From Comamonas sp. NLF-1-9 (GTDB taxonomy: Bacteria; Pseudomonadota; Gammaproteobacteria; Burkholderiales; Burkholderiaceae_C), in contig NZ_CP078069.1 of assembly GCF_019195435.1 (NCBI RefSeq), forward strand, positions 1 through 64,000: a stretch of 64,000 bases of DNA, given 5' to 3'. A program made the translations under genes and the position numbers. Below are positions 19,311 to 27,822 of this stretch, one piece after another. Below the pieces are notes generated by a model that had not been told where the DNA came from, searched no databases, and was given only the letters and a program-made list of their open reading frames with translations. Numbering within the stretch: the stretch's first letter is position 1; the number at the start of each line of letters is the position of its first letter.

Positions 19311-20106
19311 CGCGTGCCAACTCGGCAAACCCCGCGCCGCGCTCACCCTGCGTCACGTAGCGCGGCGGGTGCTTGAGCTGCGGCAGAAAGCGCGCGATGT
19401 TGGCCACACCCACGCTGTGCGTGAAGTGCTCGAACATGCGCTCGTCGTTGGTGGAGTCGCCCACGTAGACCCAGCGCTCCTGCTCTGCGTCCAGATCGCG
19501 CCCAAAGAGCTCGCGCACGATCCAGCGCGCGCCCCCGAGCTTGTCGTGGCTGCCGTACCAGCCATTGATGTGGATGCTGCTCACGCTGGCATTCATGCCC
19601 GCCGCGTGCATCATCGCGACGCATGCGTCGATGGCGTCCTGGGGCAGGTGGGTGAACTCGCTGTGGTCTATGGCGATGTCGCATTCGCGCCCCGCCGAAT
19701 CCTGCGCCCGCCGCGCGCCCGGCACCTGCGCCTCGATCGCCGCCAGAACCTCTTGCATGCGTGCGTACTGGCGTGCGCGCGTGGCGGCGTTTTGTTGATA
19801 TAGTTTTTGTAGCTGCCGGCGCACGTCCGGAGGGCGCTTCGGGCCATTTTTGTCAGTATTCTCAGGCAGTAGAGCCACGGCGCCGTTCTCGGCCACGATC
19901 GCATCGACCGGCCAGGCGGCGGCAAAGGGCGCGCTCCAGCCCACGGGCCGCCCGGTGATCGCGATCAGGTGCAACCCCGCGGCTTTCAGATCGCCCAGCG
20001 CGGCCAGGGCGTCGGCGGTGATCGCGCCGTCCGTGGTCAGGGTGTCGTCGATGTCGGTGAACAGGCCCGCGAGCGGGCCGGGGTGCCATTGGTTCAGCGG
20101 TTTCAC
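19285..20106 (-). CDS. HAD-IIB family sugar-phosphate phosphatase-like hydrolase
   Basis: A 273-residue HAD phosphatase. Motif I is FTDIDDTLTTDG, motif II the Thr in AITGRP, and motifs III/IV lie in VYVGDSTNDERMF. The family includes sucrose-6-phosphate, mannosyl-3-phosphoglycerate and trehalose-6-phosphate phosphatases; the substrate cannot be told. I chose GTG 20106 because it overlaps the upstream stop and precedes the first HAD motif; longer upstream frames have no family support. Two repeat copies are inside it: copy C in frame (residues about 83-105, before the cap domain) and copy B, which forms the C-terminal end. Confidence 0.8.
   Translation of the reverse strand: MKPLNQWHPGPLAGLFTDIDDTLTTDGAITADALAALGDLKAAGLHLIAITGRPVGWSAPFAAAWPVDAIVAENGAVALLPENTDKNGPKRPPDVRRQLQKLYQQNAATRARQYARMQEVLAAIEAQVPGARRAQDSAGRECDIAIDHSEFTHLPQDAIDACVAMMHAAGMNASVSSIHINGWYGSHDKLGGARWIVRELFGRDLDAEQERWVYVGDSTNDERMFEHFTHSVGVANIARFLPQLKHPPRYVTQGERGAGFAELARAILNKNRL
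19791..19860 (+). repeat. Dispersed hairpin repeat, copy C (inside the HAD gene)
   Basis: GTAGCTGCCGGCGCACGTCC then GGGCGCTTCGGGCCATTTTTG matches the family core with decay. It lies in frame within the minus-strand HAD phosphatase gene and encodes a basic, low-complexity stretch. Confidence 0.6.
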
Positions 20107-20411
20107 GAAAGCAGCTTCAGCAGAGGACGCTCCACCCAGCGATACCAGAGCAGGCTGAGCAGCACGATGACGATGGGCAGCGCAACAAGAAAGGCCAGCA
20201 GCAGGCGCGGCGACTGGATGTCCAGGTGAAACCGCCACCGGCCGCTGGCGTCGAGCAGGAAGGTGTGCAGCAGATAAAGACTGTAAGACGCATCGCCGAT
20301 GGCGACCAGCGCCCACGGATACCGGTGGCGGCTACCCGCGCGCTCGCCATCACTTCGAATGACGCTGTGGGCCAGCATACCTTGACTGAGGGCTGCGTCA
20401 GCGCTCGTCAT
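20103..20411 (-). pseudogene. C-terminal fragment of an acyltransferase 3 (OafA/YrhL-like) gene
   Basis: About 100 codons remain. The conserved GDASYSLYLLHTFLL segment, one hydrophobic segment and the terminal YRWVERPLL are those of the last part of membrane acyltransferases that O-acetylate surface sugars; the roughly 250 upstream residues with the catalytic His are missing. The fragment overlaps the GT2 gene at its 5' end and the HAD start at its 3' end (GTGA). It could still be translated as a short membrane peptide, but a deletion remnant is likelier. Confidence 0.7.
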
Positions 20412-21360
20412 CCACCAGCGTCGGTGTCAGGGCATCGCGCGGGACGTTGCTGACGTCGTAGTGCAGAAAGGCGATCAGGAACTGGATGCCTATGATCAGC
20501 GGCAAGGCGGCGAGCATGACCGTGCCACTGCTGGCCGCCCGACCAGTGAGCAGGCTGTCGAGCCAATGCACGCCGCCGAAGACGGCGCCCAGCAGGCACA
20601 GCATGGCGCCGAGCAAGCTGTAGAGGCTGCCGATGTTGAAGTCGCGCAGCAGGTACAGGTAGGCGTAGCGTTTGACCAGCCGCACCGCGTGCTTGCCCAG
20701 GAACTCGGGCAGCACCTTCGATACCTTCAGGTTGGACGCCTCCTCGCCATACACCGCATCCATGGGGACGTCGTGCACCACGGCGCGTATGGTGTTGAGG
20801 TGGTAGAGCATGTCCGTTTCGAAGAAATAGCGGCGCTCCAGCTTTTGAAGCGGCAGCTTGCGCAGCACCGCCGTGTGCACCGCGGTGTAACCATTGGTCG
20901 GGTCCATGGACGACCAGTAGCCGCAACTGAACTTGGTCATCAGCGACAGCACGGCATTGCCGAACAGGCGCACCGGCGGCATGCCACGCAGCGATTCAGG
21001 GCGGTAGAAACGGTTGCCCTTGGTGTAGTCGGCCTGGCCACGTGCGATCGGCCGTACAAACTGTGGCAGCAGCGCGGGGTTCATCTGCCCGTCGCCATCC
21101 ACCTTCACCACGACGTCCATGCCGTCTGCAATGGCCGCTTCGTATGCCGTCACGACTGCGCCGCCGACACCCCGGTTCTCGGCGTGGTAGAGCACGCGCA
21201 CCCGGGGATCGCGGTTGTTCTCTTCGATGAAGCGGCCGCTGCCGTCCGGACAGGCGTCGTCGACCGCGTACACGGCTTGCACCTCAGGACCAATGGCGGC
21301 GATCACGCTGAGCACGTGTTCGGTGACCTTGTAACAGGGGATGGCGACGGCGATGCGCAT
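20398..21360 (-). CDS. GT2 family glycosyltransferase with C-terminal membrane anchor (polyprenyl-phosphate sugar synthase type)
   Basis: A 320-residue family 2 glycosyltransferase. The GT-A domain has VAIPCYKV, VDDACPDGSG and the metal site KVDGDGQM; after about residue 230 two hydrophobic segments form a membrane anchor, as in dolichol/undecaprenyl-phosphate sugar synthases such as GtrB. It probably charges undecaprenyl phosphate with a sugar for export by the EamA-type protein just upstream and use by the GT-C-like protein. I chose ATG 21360 as it begins right at the fold; ATG 21393 would overlap the previous stop. Confidence 0.82.
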   Translation of the reverse strand: MRIAVAIPCYKVTEHVLSVIAAIGPEVQAVYAVDDACPDGSGRFIEENNRDPRVRVLYHAENRGVGGAVVTAYEAAIADGMDVVVKVDGDGQMNPALLPQFVRPIARGQADYTKGNRFYRPESLRGMPPVRLFGNAVLSLMTKFSCGYWSSMDPTNGYTAVHTAVLRKLPLQKLERRYFFETDMLYHLNTIRAVVHDVPMDAVYGEEASNLKVSKVLPEFLGKHAVRLVKRYAYLYLLRDFNIGSLYSLLGAMLCLLGAVFGGVHWLDSLLTGRAASSGTVMLAALPLIIGIQFLIAFLHYDVSNVPRDALTPTLVDDER

Positions 21361-21382
21361 TGACTTCGCTACTCGCTCGTTC

Positions 21383-21733
21383 TCACCAAGCATGTGCAGT
21401 AATAGTGATCCCCACCAGGATAAGGGTGCCTCCGACGAACGTCTGCGCGTGGATAGGTTCATTCAGCAATAACTTAGCGAGCAACGGAACCAAGATAAAA
21501 GCCAGTGCCATAAAAGGGTAGGCCAAATGTAAGGGTGCCTGCCGCAACACCCAGATCCATACTACGGTAGTGACTCCATAGAGGATGATTGCGGCGAGTA
21601 ACCAACTATTGGAAATCCAGTTCATCAACTCATTGGTGTCTGCTAGTGAAAGAGCCGCTTTCTTGAATAGAACCTGCCCTAGAGAGATTCCTAATACACA
21701 CAATAGTGTAACAATAGTGGTCGAGTGTGTCAT
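21383..21733 (-). CDS. Small four-helix EamA/SMR-type transporter, putative lipid-linked sugar flippase
   Basis: A 116-residue membrane protein with four hydrophobic segments, similar in plan to ArnE/ArnF and EmrE-like proteins (VLGISLGQVLFKKAAL near the start; FVGGTLILVGITI at the end). In glycan-modification operons such proteins flip undecaprenyl-linked sugars across the inner membrane; that role is inferred from the GT2 and GT-C neighbours. The start at 21733 follows the previous stop by a few bases. The gene is AT-rich (48% GC in the row 21481-21540). Confidence 0.75.
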   Translation of the reverse strand: MTHSTTIVTLLCVLGISLGQVLFKKAALSLADTNELMNWISNSWLLAAIILYGVTTVVWIWVLRQAPLHLAYPFMALAFILVPLLAKLLLNEPIHAQTFVGGTLILVGITITAHAW

Positions 21734-21737
21734 AAAA

Positions 21738-23858
21738 CTAATTGAATGTCTTTGTGCGGATAGGAATATCGGCGCGAATTTCGAACCAGAACAGTCCCCC
21801 GTGAGAGCCAATCTCGTTCAAGAAAGGGTTGCGGCGTAAAAGTACAGCGTCCTTTTGTTCAGCGACTACGCGCTGCGCTCCGGTGGCAGAGAAATCGAAG
21901 CGGCGCGGATCAAGTGTAACGTTGACTACGTCTGCCTGGGCGCTGTTCACTTTGAAAGGTAGCGCTGTTTCGAGATGATCGAGCGTGAAAAACAGGTGCT
22001 GATAGCGATTTACTACAGGCCAGTCGCTTTCCGGCAAGCCAATTCTTTTCCAGAACCTGCGGTGTGGGTAGTACAGGACGCCGCCGACCGTGGGGACGCC
22101 TGCAGCAGCAAGCATCATCGACGGAGTAACGCTGTCTCCAACCGCAAGCGTGCGAAAAAAGTGTGTCGGTTGGGTGCCTGACGACGCGAAGGCAGTACTT
22201 GACGAAGATAAATGGGCAGCGCGAGGGGCTCTAGACACGGGATTGAACGTCAGTGTTGCGCCTAGGCCCAGGATGACGGTTAAAAAAGCCGCTGCACGCA
22301 TTCGACCTCGAACCAACCACCACGCTCCGCAACCAGCCGCTAACGTTGTCGCCGCCTGCAAAACGATACTGTTGCTTGTAATCACTCCCGGCGGGAGTAC
22401 CAAAAATTCCAGAGCCGCCAGAGCTGCGCTTGATCCTGCTATGCCCCAAGCTATCCAAGTGCGCTGTCGTGTGGAGAATGCGTAACCATTGCGGCGATTG
22501 GCATAAACTAGTGCCATCACTGTTGTACACGCCAGTGCAAAAGAAAGATCAAGGCGGGTAGAAGTGACGTAGCTCCAAAGGGTTATCTTCGCTAGCCAAG
22601 GCGGAATCCCGAAAAAGCGGAACGCCAGACAAAATAGCATGAAACCGACGCATGCTCGCATTACCCAATGGTGGGAAGATGATTTCTTGCAGTGCCAAAG
22701 GCCCAGGAATAAAATCGGAATGGGGTAAAAGAAGTATGAGCTGACTTCGCTTTGGTTTACTCCCGGGCCCGTACCGTAATTAAGTGCTTCTATATTCAGA
22801 TAGCCCCGTAAGGTCCACCATGGTGCATCAATTTCGCCTCCATGCAAGACGGTTCGGCTTCCGGGGTACACTGTCGCTCGCACAAGCGCAACGGCATCCG
22901 ATGTATCGAACCACCAACTTCCTAACAGAGTGGCGGCCAAAAGGACCGCTATCCCGGCTCCGATCCATTGCGGTGCGTGGCAGCGGAGCCTTTTTTTTTG
23001 ATCCACCAACCATCCGATTGCCAGCGCGAGCATTAGACTGCCGACTGTAACCTGCCAAGGTGGATAAAGTACCAATACCCATCCAGCAATAAGTATGCCC
23101 AGAACGCTCCCGAGAATTGCCGCTACAAATATTTTTCTGGTTTGAAGCAACCAAGCAGTGCAAGTAAACGCTGCCAAGGGAAGGAAAGTTACATACAAAG
23201 GCCACAGAGACCATGCTGCGGCGTACGGCTGGACGCAAAATGCGGTAGCCAAAAGCAAGTTGAATCCCTGGTGCTGCGGATTTAGCACCCCCAATGCCTT
23301 CCATAAGAACAAGAGGCATGCAAAGAGCGCAAACTGCCAATGCCAGCTCAGTGCTTGCCGCAGTGGAAATATAAAGAAGCCCCAAGTCGCCGGGCGTGCC
23401 GCGGCCGCTAGCTGTGCAATGGGGACACCGGTCATGCCGATTACCCCCATATTCTGTCCGGAAACCCCCAGATTTTCGTTGACCACAGGGAATTTGGGTG
23501 CATGGTTCCATTGCGCCAAGATATTTGGAGTCAATACCAGCCATTCGTCTGAGCGAATTGGTTGAGGACTGAACAGATGGCTCTGCTGCCCTTCGAATAC
23601 CAAGGTTTTTCCGCTGCCTCCATTCCAAGGGCTTTCTATCAATAATTGGGCCGAACTTCCTGTGATTCCCGCCGCGACCAGCAGCATAAAAATCCCAACT
23701 ATCGTTGCGGTAATACGCTTGGTGTGAAGTTGGGAGAGTTTTTCGAGGCGATCCCCCCAGTGCTGCAGACGCGCCACACGTGGCAAGGGCAGGAGGACGA
23801 GCACGGAGGCCATAAAGAGCCAATGTCTCAGCGGAATGCCAAGTTCAGAATGAAGCAT
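21738..23858 (-). CDS. Large polytopic membrane protein, GT-C/YfhO-like
   Basis: A 706-residue protein with about a dozen hydrophobic segments and a large non-membrane C-terminal part. After the first membrane segments it has RSDEWLVLTPNILAQ and FPVVNENLGVSGQNMGV, a motif set I associate with uncharacterised GT-C-like membrane proteins near O-antigen loci. It may transfer the sugar made and flipped by the two downstream gene products to a periplasmic glycan. The gene is markedly AT-rich (43% GC in row 22681-22740 against about 67% in the ahcY row 26461-26520), a sign of acquisition. Function remains inferred. Confidence 0.7.
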   Translation of the reverse strand: MLHSELGIPLRHWLFMASVLVLLPLPRVARLQHWGDRLEKLSQLHTKRITATIVGIFMLLVAAGITGSSAQLLIESPWNGGSGKTLVFEGQQSHLFSPQPIRSDEWLVLTPNILAQWNHAPKFPVVNENLGVSGQNMGVIGMTGVPIAQLAAAARPATWGFFIFPLRQALSWHWQFALFACLLFLWKALGVLNPQHQGFNLLLATAFCVQPYAAAWSLWPLYVTFLPLAAFTCTAWLLQTRKIFVAAILGSVLGILIAGWVLVLYPPWQVTVGSLMLALAIGWLVDQKKRLRCHAPQWIGAGIAVLLAATLLGSWWFDTSDAVALVRATVYPGSRTVLHGGEIDAPWWTLRGYLNIEALNYGTGPGVNQSEVSSYFFYPIPILFLGLWHCKKSSSHHWVMRACVGFMLFCLAFRFFGIPPWLAKITLWSYVTSTRLDLSFALACTTVMALVYANRRNGYAFSTRQRTWIAWGIAGSSAALAALEFLVLPPGVITSNSIVLQAATTLAAGCGAWWLVRGRMRAAAFLTVILGLGATLTFNPVSRAPRAAHLSSSSTAFASSGTQPTHFFRTLAVGDSVTPSMMLAAAGVPTVGGVLYYPHRRFWKRIGLPESDWPVVNRYQHLFFTLDHLETALPFKVNSAQADVVNVTLDPRRFDFSATGAQRVVAEQKDAVLLRRNPFLNEIGSHGGLFWFEIRADIPIRTKTFN

Positions 23859-23932
23859 AAATTCCGCGGCGGATCTGGACGGTCGACTTTGAAAAGCGTG
23901 TGCACTTTTTGGCGTGTCGGACCGCCAAATGG

Positions 23933-25558
23933 CTATGCGTCCTGCAACGCCAACCCCGCATGCTCACGCAGCGGGTGAAAGTGAATCTTCGGAAACCGCT
24001 CCTGCGCCAGGCGCACGTCGTAGGGGCTGGTGCACAGGTAGGCCAGCGCGTCGGCCGCGTCGTGGGCCATGCGCAGGGGGTAGGCGTTCTCGAACTCGCG
24101 CAACTCGGCGGGGGTGTCGGCGCTGATCCAGCGCGCGCCGGTGTACTGGCAGCCTTCCAGGCGGATGTCGCAGTCGTACTCGGTCTTCAGGCGGTGCTGC
24201 ACCACTTCAAATTGCAGTTGGCCGACGGCGCCCAGCAGCATGTTGCCGCCGGCGTCGGGCTTGAAGACCTGGATCGCGCCTTCCTCGCCCAACTGCATCA
24301 GGCCCTGCTGCAGTTGCTTGGTGCGCAGCGGGTTCTTCAGCACCACGGTCATGAACATCTCCGGAGCAAAGAAGGGCAGGCCGGTGAATTGCAGCGCCGG
24401 GCCGTCGGTGATGGAGTCGCCCAGTTGCACGCCGCCGTGGATGGTAAACCCGATGATGTCGCCTGCGTAGGCCTCTTGCACGGCCTCGCGGCGCTGGCTC
24501 ATGAAGGTGACGACGCTGGTCGGGCGCAGCTCCTTGCCGGTGCGCTGCACACGCATCTTCATGCCGGGCGTGTATTTGCCCGAGGCGATGCGCACGAAGG
24601 CGATGCGGTCGCGGTGGTTGGCGTCCATGTTGGCTTGCACCTTGAAGACCACACCGGCAAAGCCGGGGTCTTCGGGGCGCACGCTGACCTGCACGCGCTC
24701 GCGCCCCGCTTCCTTGTAGGCGGTGCGGGGGCCGGGGGGCGGCGACATGTCGACGACGGCGTTGAGCACCTCCTGCACGCCGAAGTTGTTCACGCCCGAG
24801 CCGAAAAACACCGGGGTGAGCTTGGCCGCCAGGAATTGTTCATGGTTCCACTGGGCCGAGGCGCCCACGGCCAGCTCCATGCTCTCCAGTGCCTCGTCAA
24901 AGGCGCTGCCAAAGCGCCGGCGCAGCGTCTCGGTTTCGCTCAAGGGGATGACTTCGAAGTCCTGCGGACGTTTTTCCGTGCCGGCCTGAAACACGGTCAT
25001 GGTCTGGGTGCGCAGGTCGATGATGCCGCCAAAGCTCTTGCCATGTCCCACGGGCCAGGTGATGGGGCAGCAAGGCATGCCCAGTTCGCGCTCCACTTCG
25101 TCCAGGATGTCGAGCGCGTCGCGCACCTCGCGGTCCATCTTGTTGACGAAGCTGATGATGGGCGTGTCCCTCTGGCGGCAGACCTCGATCAGGCGGCGCG
25201 TCTGCGCCTCCACGCCGTTGGCCGCGTCGATGACCATCAGGGCCGAATCGACGGCGGTGAGCACGCGGTAGGTGTCTTCGGAGAAGTCCTTGTGGCCGGG
25301 GGTATCGAGCAGGTTGATGACGTGATCACGGTAGCTCATCTGCATGACCGAGCTGGCTACCGAGATGCCGCGCTGCTTTTCGATCTCCATCCAGTCGGAC
25401 GTGGCGTGGCGGCTGGCCTTGCGGCCCTTGACGGCGCCGGCGATCTGGATCGCGCCCGAGAACAGCAGCAGCTTTTCCGTCAGCGTGGTCTTGCCCGCGT
25501 CGGGGTGGGAGATGATGGCGAAGGTACGGCGGCGCCGGGTTTCTTGGGCGAAGGACAC
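23933..25558 (-). CDS. prfC: Peptide chain release factor 3
   Basis: A 541-residue translational GTPase that recycles RF1/RF2 after termination. G1 is SHPDAGKTTLTEKLLL, G3 LLDTPGHKDFSEDT, G4 FVNKMDRE, followed by the elongation-factor beta-barrel and C-terminal domains (GAVGQLQFEVVQHRLK is characteristic). The start is GTG at 25558. It lies 12 bases downstream of the parE toxin stop on the same strand, so some transcription may arrive from the toxin-antitoxin promoter. Confidence 0.96.
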   Translation of the reverse strand: MSFAQETRRRRTFAIISHPDAGKTTLTEKLLLFSGAIQIAGAVKGRKASRHATSDWMEIEKQRGISVASSVMQMSYRDHVINLLDTPGHKDFSEDTYRVLTAVDSALMVIDAANGVEAQTRRLIEVCRQRDTPIISFVNKMDREVRDALDILDEVERELGMPCCPITWPVGHGKSFGGIIDLRTQTMTVFQAGTEKRPQDFEVIPLSETETLRRRFGSAFDEALESMELAVGASAQWNHEQFLAAKLTPVFFGSGVNNFGVQEVLNAVVDMSPPPGPRTAYKEAGRERVQVSVRPEDPGFAGVVFKVQANMDANHRDRIAFVRIASGKYTPGMKMRVQRTGKELRPTSVVTFMSQRREAVQEAYAGDIIGFTIHGGVQLGDSITDGPALQFTGLPFFAPEMFMTVVLKNPLRTKQLQQGLMQLGEEGAIQVFKPDAGGNMLLGAVGQLQFEVVQHRLKTEYDCDIRLEGCQYTGARWISADTPAELREFENAYPLRMAHDAADALAYLCTSPYDVRLAQERFPKIHFHPLREHAGLALQDA

Positions 25559-25570
25559 GATGGAAAAACT

Positions 25571-25885
25571 TTACTTTGACTGCAGGTGCCGGGGAATGTT
25601 GCTGGCCTGGTGCAGCACGCGCAGCACGTCGATGTGGTCGGCGTGTTCTATGTAGAAGACGGAATAGGGGAAACGTGTCAGTGGCCAGAAACGCAGGTTG
25701 TTGATGTGCAGTTTGCGGGCGTGGCGCGGCGAGCCGGTGCCGGGGTGTTGGGCAATGTGTTGCAAAGCCAGCTCCAGTTCGTCCAGAAACCGATCGGCCA
25801 CACCTTTGGATGCGTGCTCCGAGTAGTAGGCGATGGTCTGATCGATGTCCTGGCTGGCTTGGATGCGGCGATGCAGCGCTTTCAC
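25571..25885 (-). CDS. parE: RelE/ParE family toxin
   Basis: A 104-residue basic protein of the RelE/ParE fold: an N-terminal helical hairpin (ASQDIDQTIAYYSEHAS), a second helix (FLDELELALQHIAQHPGTG), then strands ending in YSVFYIEHADHIDVLRVLH. ParE toxins poison DNA gyrase, while RelE cleaves mRNA; the ParD-like partner argues for ParE. The GTG start overlaps the antitoxin TGA (GTGA), giving coupled translation, and it is the second gene of the pair. Confidence 0.85.
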   Translation of the reverse strand: MKALHRRIQASQDIDQTIAYYSEHASKGVADRFLDELELALQHIAQHPGTGSPRHARKLHINNLRFWPLTRFPYSVFYIEHADHIDVLRVLHQASNIPRHLQSK

Positions 25886-26151
25886 GCGGATTTGCTTTCG
25901 GCGTTGCGTGCCGCAGCAATGCGTGCGCGCAACTGCGCGCGGTGCTCCTCCCATGAACGCGGGTCGAAGTCTGAATCGAGCCCCTCCTGAATCAGCGCGG
26001 CAAAGCGCTCCTCGGCGGCGCGTTCCTCGTCGCGGCGCACCAGATCGCGCATGTATTCGCTGGTGCTGCTGTAGCCGCGCGCCTGCACGCGAGCATCGAC
26101 GAAGGCCTTGAGTTCGTCGCTCAGCGAGATGTTCATGGTCACGGTGCTCAT
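25882..26151 (-). CDS. parD: ParD-family antitoxin (ribbon-helix-helix)
   Basis: An 89-residue antitoxin. The N-terminal part, MSTVTMNISLSDELKAFVDA followed by GYSSTSEYMRDLVRRD, is the ribbon-helix-helix DNA-binding fold that normally autorepresses the operon; the acidic, arginine-containing tail would wrap the toxin. It is followed immediately by parE. The promoter must lie in 26152-26218, head to head with the ahcY promoter; I could not identify an operator palindrome there. Confidence 0.87.
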   Translation of the reverse strand: MSTVTMNISLSDELKAFVDARVQARGYSSTSEYMRDLVRRDEERAAEERFAALIQEGLDSDFDPRSWEEHRAQLRARIAAARNAESKSA

Positions 26152-26218
26152 GGGCTGCGATTTTAGATCGCATGGCAAGGATTGCCAAAGACCGGGAGGC
26201 CTGAAAAAACGGCATCGG

Positions 26219-26224
26219 TATAAT
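26219..26224 (+). promoter_or_regulatory. -10 box of the ahcY promoter
   Basis: A perfect TATAAT ends 8 bases before the SAH riboswitch, so the aptamer would start within a few bases of the transcript 5' end. No good -35 match was seen at the right distance. Confidence 0.65.
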
Positions 26225-26232
26225 TTTTCCCC

Positions 26233-26310
26233 TTCCGAGGAGCGTTGCAGCACCCCCGGCCTGCGGGGTGCGAGGCTCGGAAACTTCTTTTCTGCAACGA
26301 CGCTCACCCA
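26233..26310 (+). ncRNA. SAH riboswitch upstream of ahcY
   Basis: The conserved parts of the S-adenosylhomocysteine aptamer are present in order: CCGAGGAGCGTTGCAG, a GC-rich variable hairpin (CACCCCCGGCCTGCGGGGTG), GCGAGGCTCGG, then GCAACGACGCTCACC. CCGAG pairs with CTCGG, and GAGCGTTGC with GCAACGACGCTC. The class activates genes that remove SAH when SAH accumulates. It lies about 70 bases before ahcY, whose product hydrolyses SAH. I saw no obvious terminator, so control of ribosome access is possible. Confidence 0.92.
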
Positions 26311-26382
26311 CGCTGTGCCGGTGCGGTGAATCGTGACGCGAGACGCTGGCGGCGTGGATCGTTTCTTTTGAAGGACCACACC

Positions 26383-27810
26383 ATGAGCGCTGTTCTCTCT
26401 GCCTCCCCCGATCACGTGATCGCCGATATCTCCCTGGCCGGCTGGGGCCGGCGCGAGATCGCCATCGCCGAAACCGAAATGCCCGGCCTGATGGCGATCC
26501 GCGAAGAGTTCGCCGCGAGCCAGCCGCTCAAGGGCGCGCGCATCGCCGGCAGCCTGCACATGACGATACAGACGGCCGTGCTGATCGAGACGCTGAAGGC
26601 CCTGGGTGCGCAGGTGCGCTGGGCCTCGTGCAACATCTTTTCGACGCAAGACCACGCGGCCGCGGCGATTGCCGAGGGCGGCACGCCGGTGTTTGCCATC
26701 AAGGGCGAGAGCCTGGCCGACTACTGGGACTACACCCATCGCATCTTCGAGTTCGGCGCCAAGGGGACGGATGGCGAAGGCCCGAACATGATTCTGGACG
26801 ACGGCGGCGATGCCACTTTGCTGATGCACCTGGGCCAGCGCGCCGAGAAGGATGCCGCGGTGCTGGCGCACCCGACGAGCGAGGAAGAGCGCGTGCTCTA
26901 CGCCGCGATCAAGACGAAATTGGCGCAAGACCCGAGCTGGTACACGCGCAAGAGCGCCCAGATCATCGGCGTGACCGAAGAGACCACGACCGGCGTGCAC
27001 CGCCTCAACGACATGTCGGCCAAGGGCACGCTGCTGTTTCGCGCGATCAACGTCAACGACTCGGTCACCAAATCCAAGTTCGACAACCTCTACGGCTGCC
27101 GCGAATCGCTGGTGGACGGCATCAAGCGCGCGACCGACGTAATGATCGCCGGCAAGGTGGCGCTGGTGGCCGGCTATGGCGACGTGGGCAAGGGCTGCGC
27201 GCAGGCGCTCGCTGCCTTGCGCGCCCAGGTCTGGGTGACCGAGATCGACCCGATCAATGCGCTGCAGGCGGCGATGGAGGGCTACAAGGTGGTGACGATG
27301 GAGTACGCCGCCGACAAGGCCGACATCTTCGTGACCACGACCGGCAACAAGAACGTGATCCGCCACGAGCACATGGCGGCGATGAAGAACGAGGCCATCG
27401 TTTGCAACATCGGCCACTTTGACAACGAGATCGACGTCGCCTCGCTGGAAAAATACCAGTGGGAAGAGGTCAAGCCCCAGGTGGACCACATCATCTTCCC
27501 CGACGGGCACCGCATCACGCTGCTGGCCAAGGGGCGCCTGGTGAACCTGGGCTGCGCCACCGGCCATCCGAGCTACGTGATGAGTTCGAGCTTTGCCAAC
27601 CAGACGCTGGCGCAGATCGAGCTTTTCACCAAGCCGGATGCCTACCAGCCGGGCAAGGTCTACGTGCTGCCCAAGTTGCTCGACGAGAAGGTCGCGCGCC
27701 TGCAACTGAAGAAGCTCGGCGTTGAGCTCACCACGCTCACGCCCGAGCAGGCGGCCTACATCAACGTGCCGATCGAAGGCCCGTACAAGTCCGATGCCTA
27801 CCGCTATTGA
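26383..27810 (+). CDS. ahcY: Adenosylhomocysteinase
   Basis: Splits S-adenosylhomocysteine into homocysteine and adenosine, keeping methylation reactions from being product-inhibited. The 475-residue length is the long bacterial form with the roughly 40-residue insert (around [20 protein letters not shown]). The NAD-binding loop [11 protein letters not shown], the substrate region [15 protein letters not shown] and the C-terminal PYKSDAYRY, whose Lys/Tyr contact NAD, are present. The SAH riboswitch precedes it and metF follows after 12 bases. Confidence 0.97.
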   Translation: MSAVLSASPDHVIADISLAGWGRREIAIAETEMPGLMAIREEFAASQPLKGARIAGSLHMTIQTAVLIETLKALGAQVRWASCNIFSTQDHAAAAIAEGGTPVFAIKGESLADYWDYTHRIFEFGAKGTDGEGPNMILDDGGDATLLMHLGQRAEKDAAVLAHPTSEEERVLYAAIKTKLAQDPSWYTRKSAQIIGVTEETTTGVHRLNDMSAKGTLLFRAINVNDSVTKSKFDNLYGCRESLVDGIKRATDVMIAGKVALVAGYGDVGKGCAQALAALRAQVWVTEIDPINALQAAMEGYKVVTMEYAADKADIFVTTTGNKNVIRHEHMAAMKNEAIVCNIGHFDNEIDVASLEKYQWEEVKPQVDHIIFPDGHRITLLAKGRLVNLGCATGHPSYVMSSSFANQTLAQIELFTKPDAYQPGKVYVLPKLLDEKVARLQLKKLGVELTTLTPEQAAYINVPIEGPYKSDAYRY

Positions 27811-27822
27811 GGGCACCGCGCC

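Noticed and set aside
23880..23930. TTTGGCG/CGCCAAA inverted repeat after prfC as a terminator
   Set aside because: The stem exists, but no T-run follows it on the prfC strand.
26233..26310. SAM-type riboswitch
   Set aside because: The CCGAGGAGCG / GGCTCGG / GCAACGACGCTC arrangement is that of the SAH class, and it precedes ahcY.
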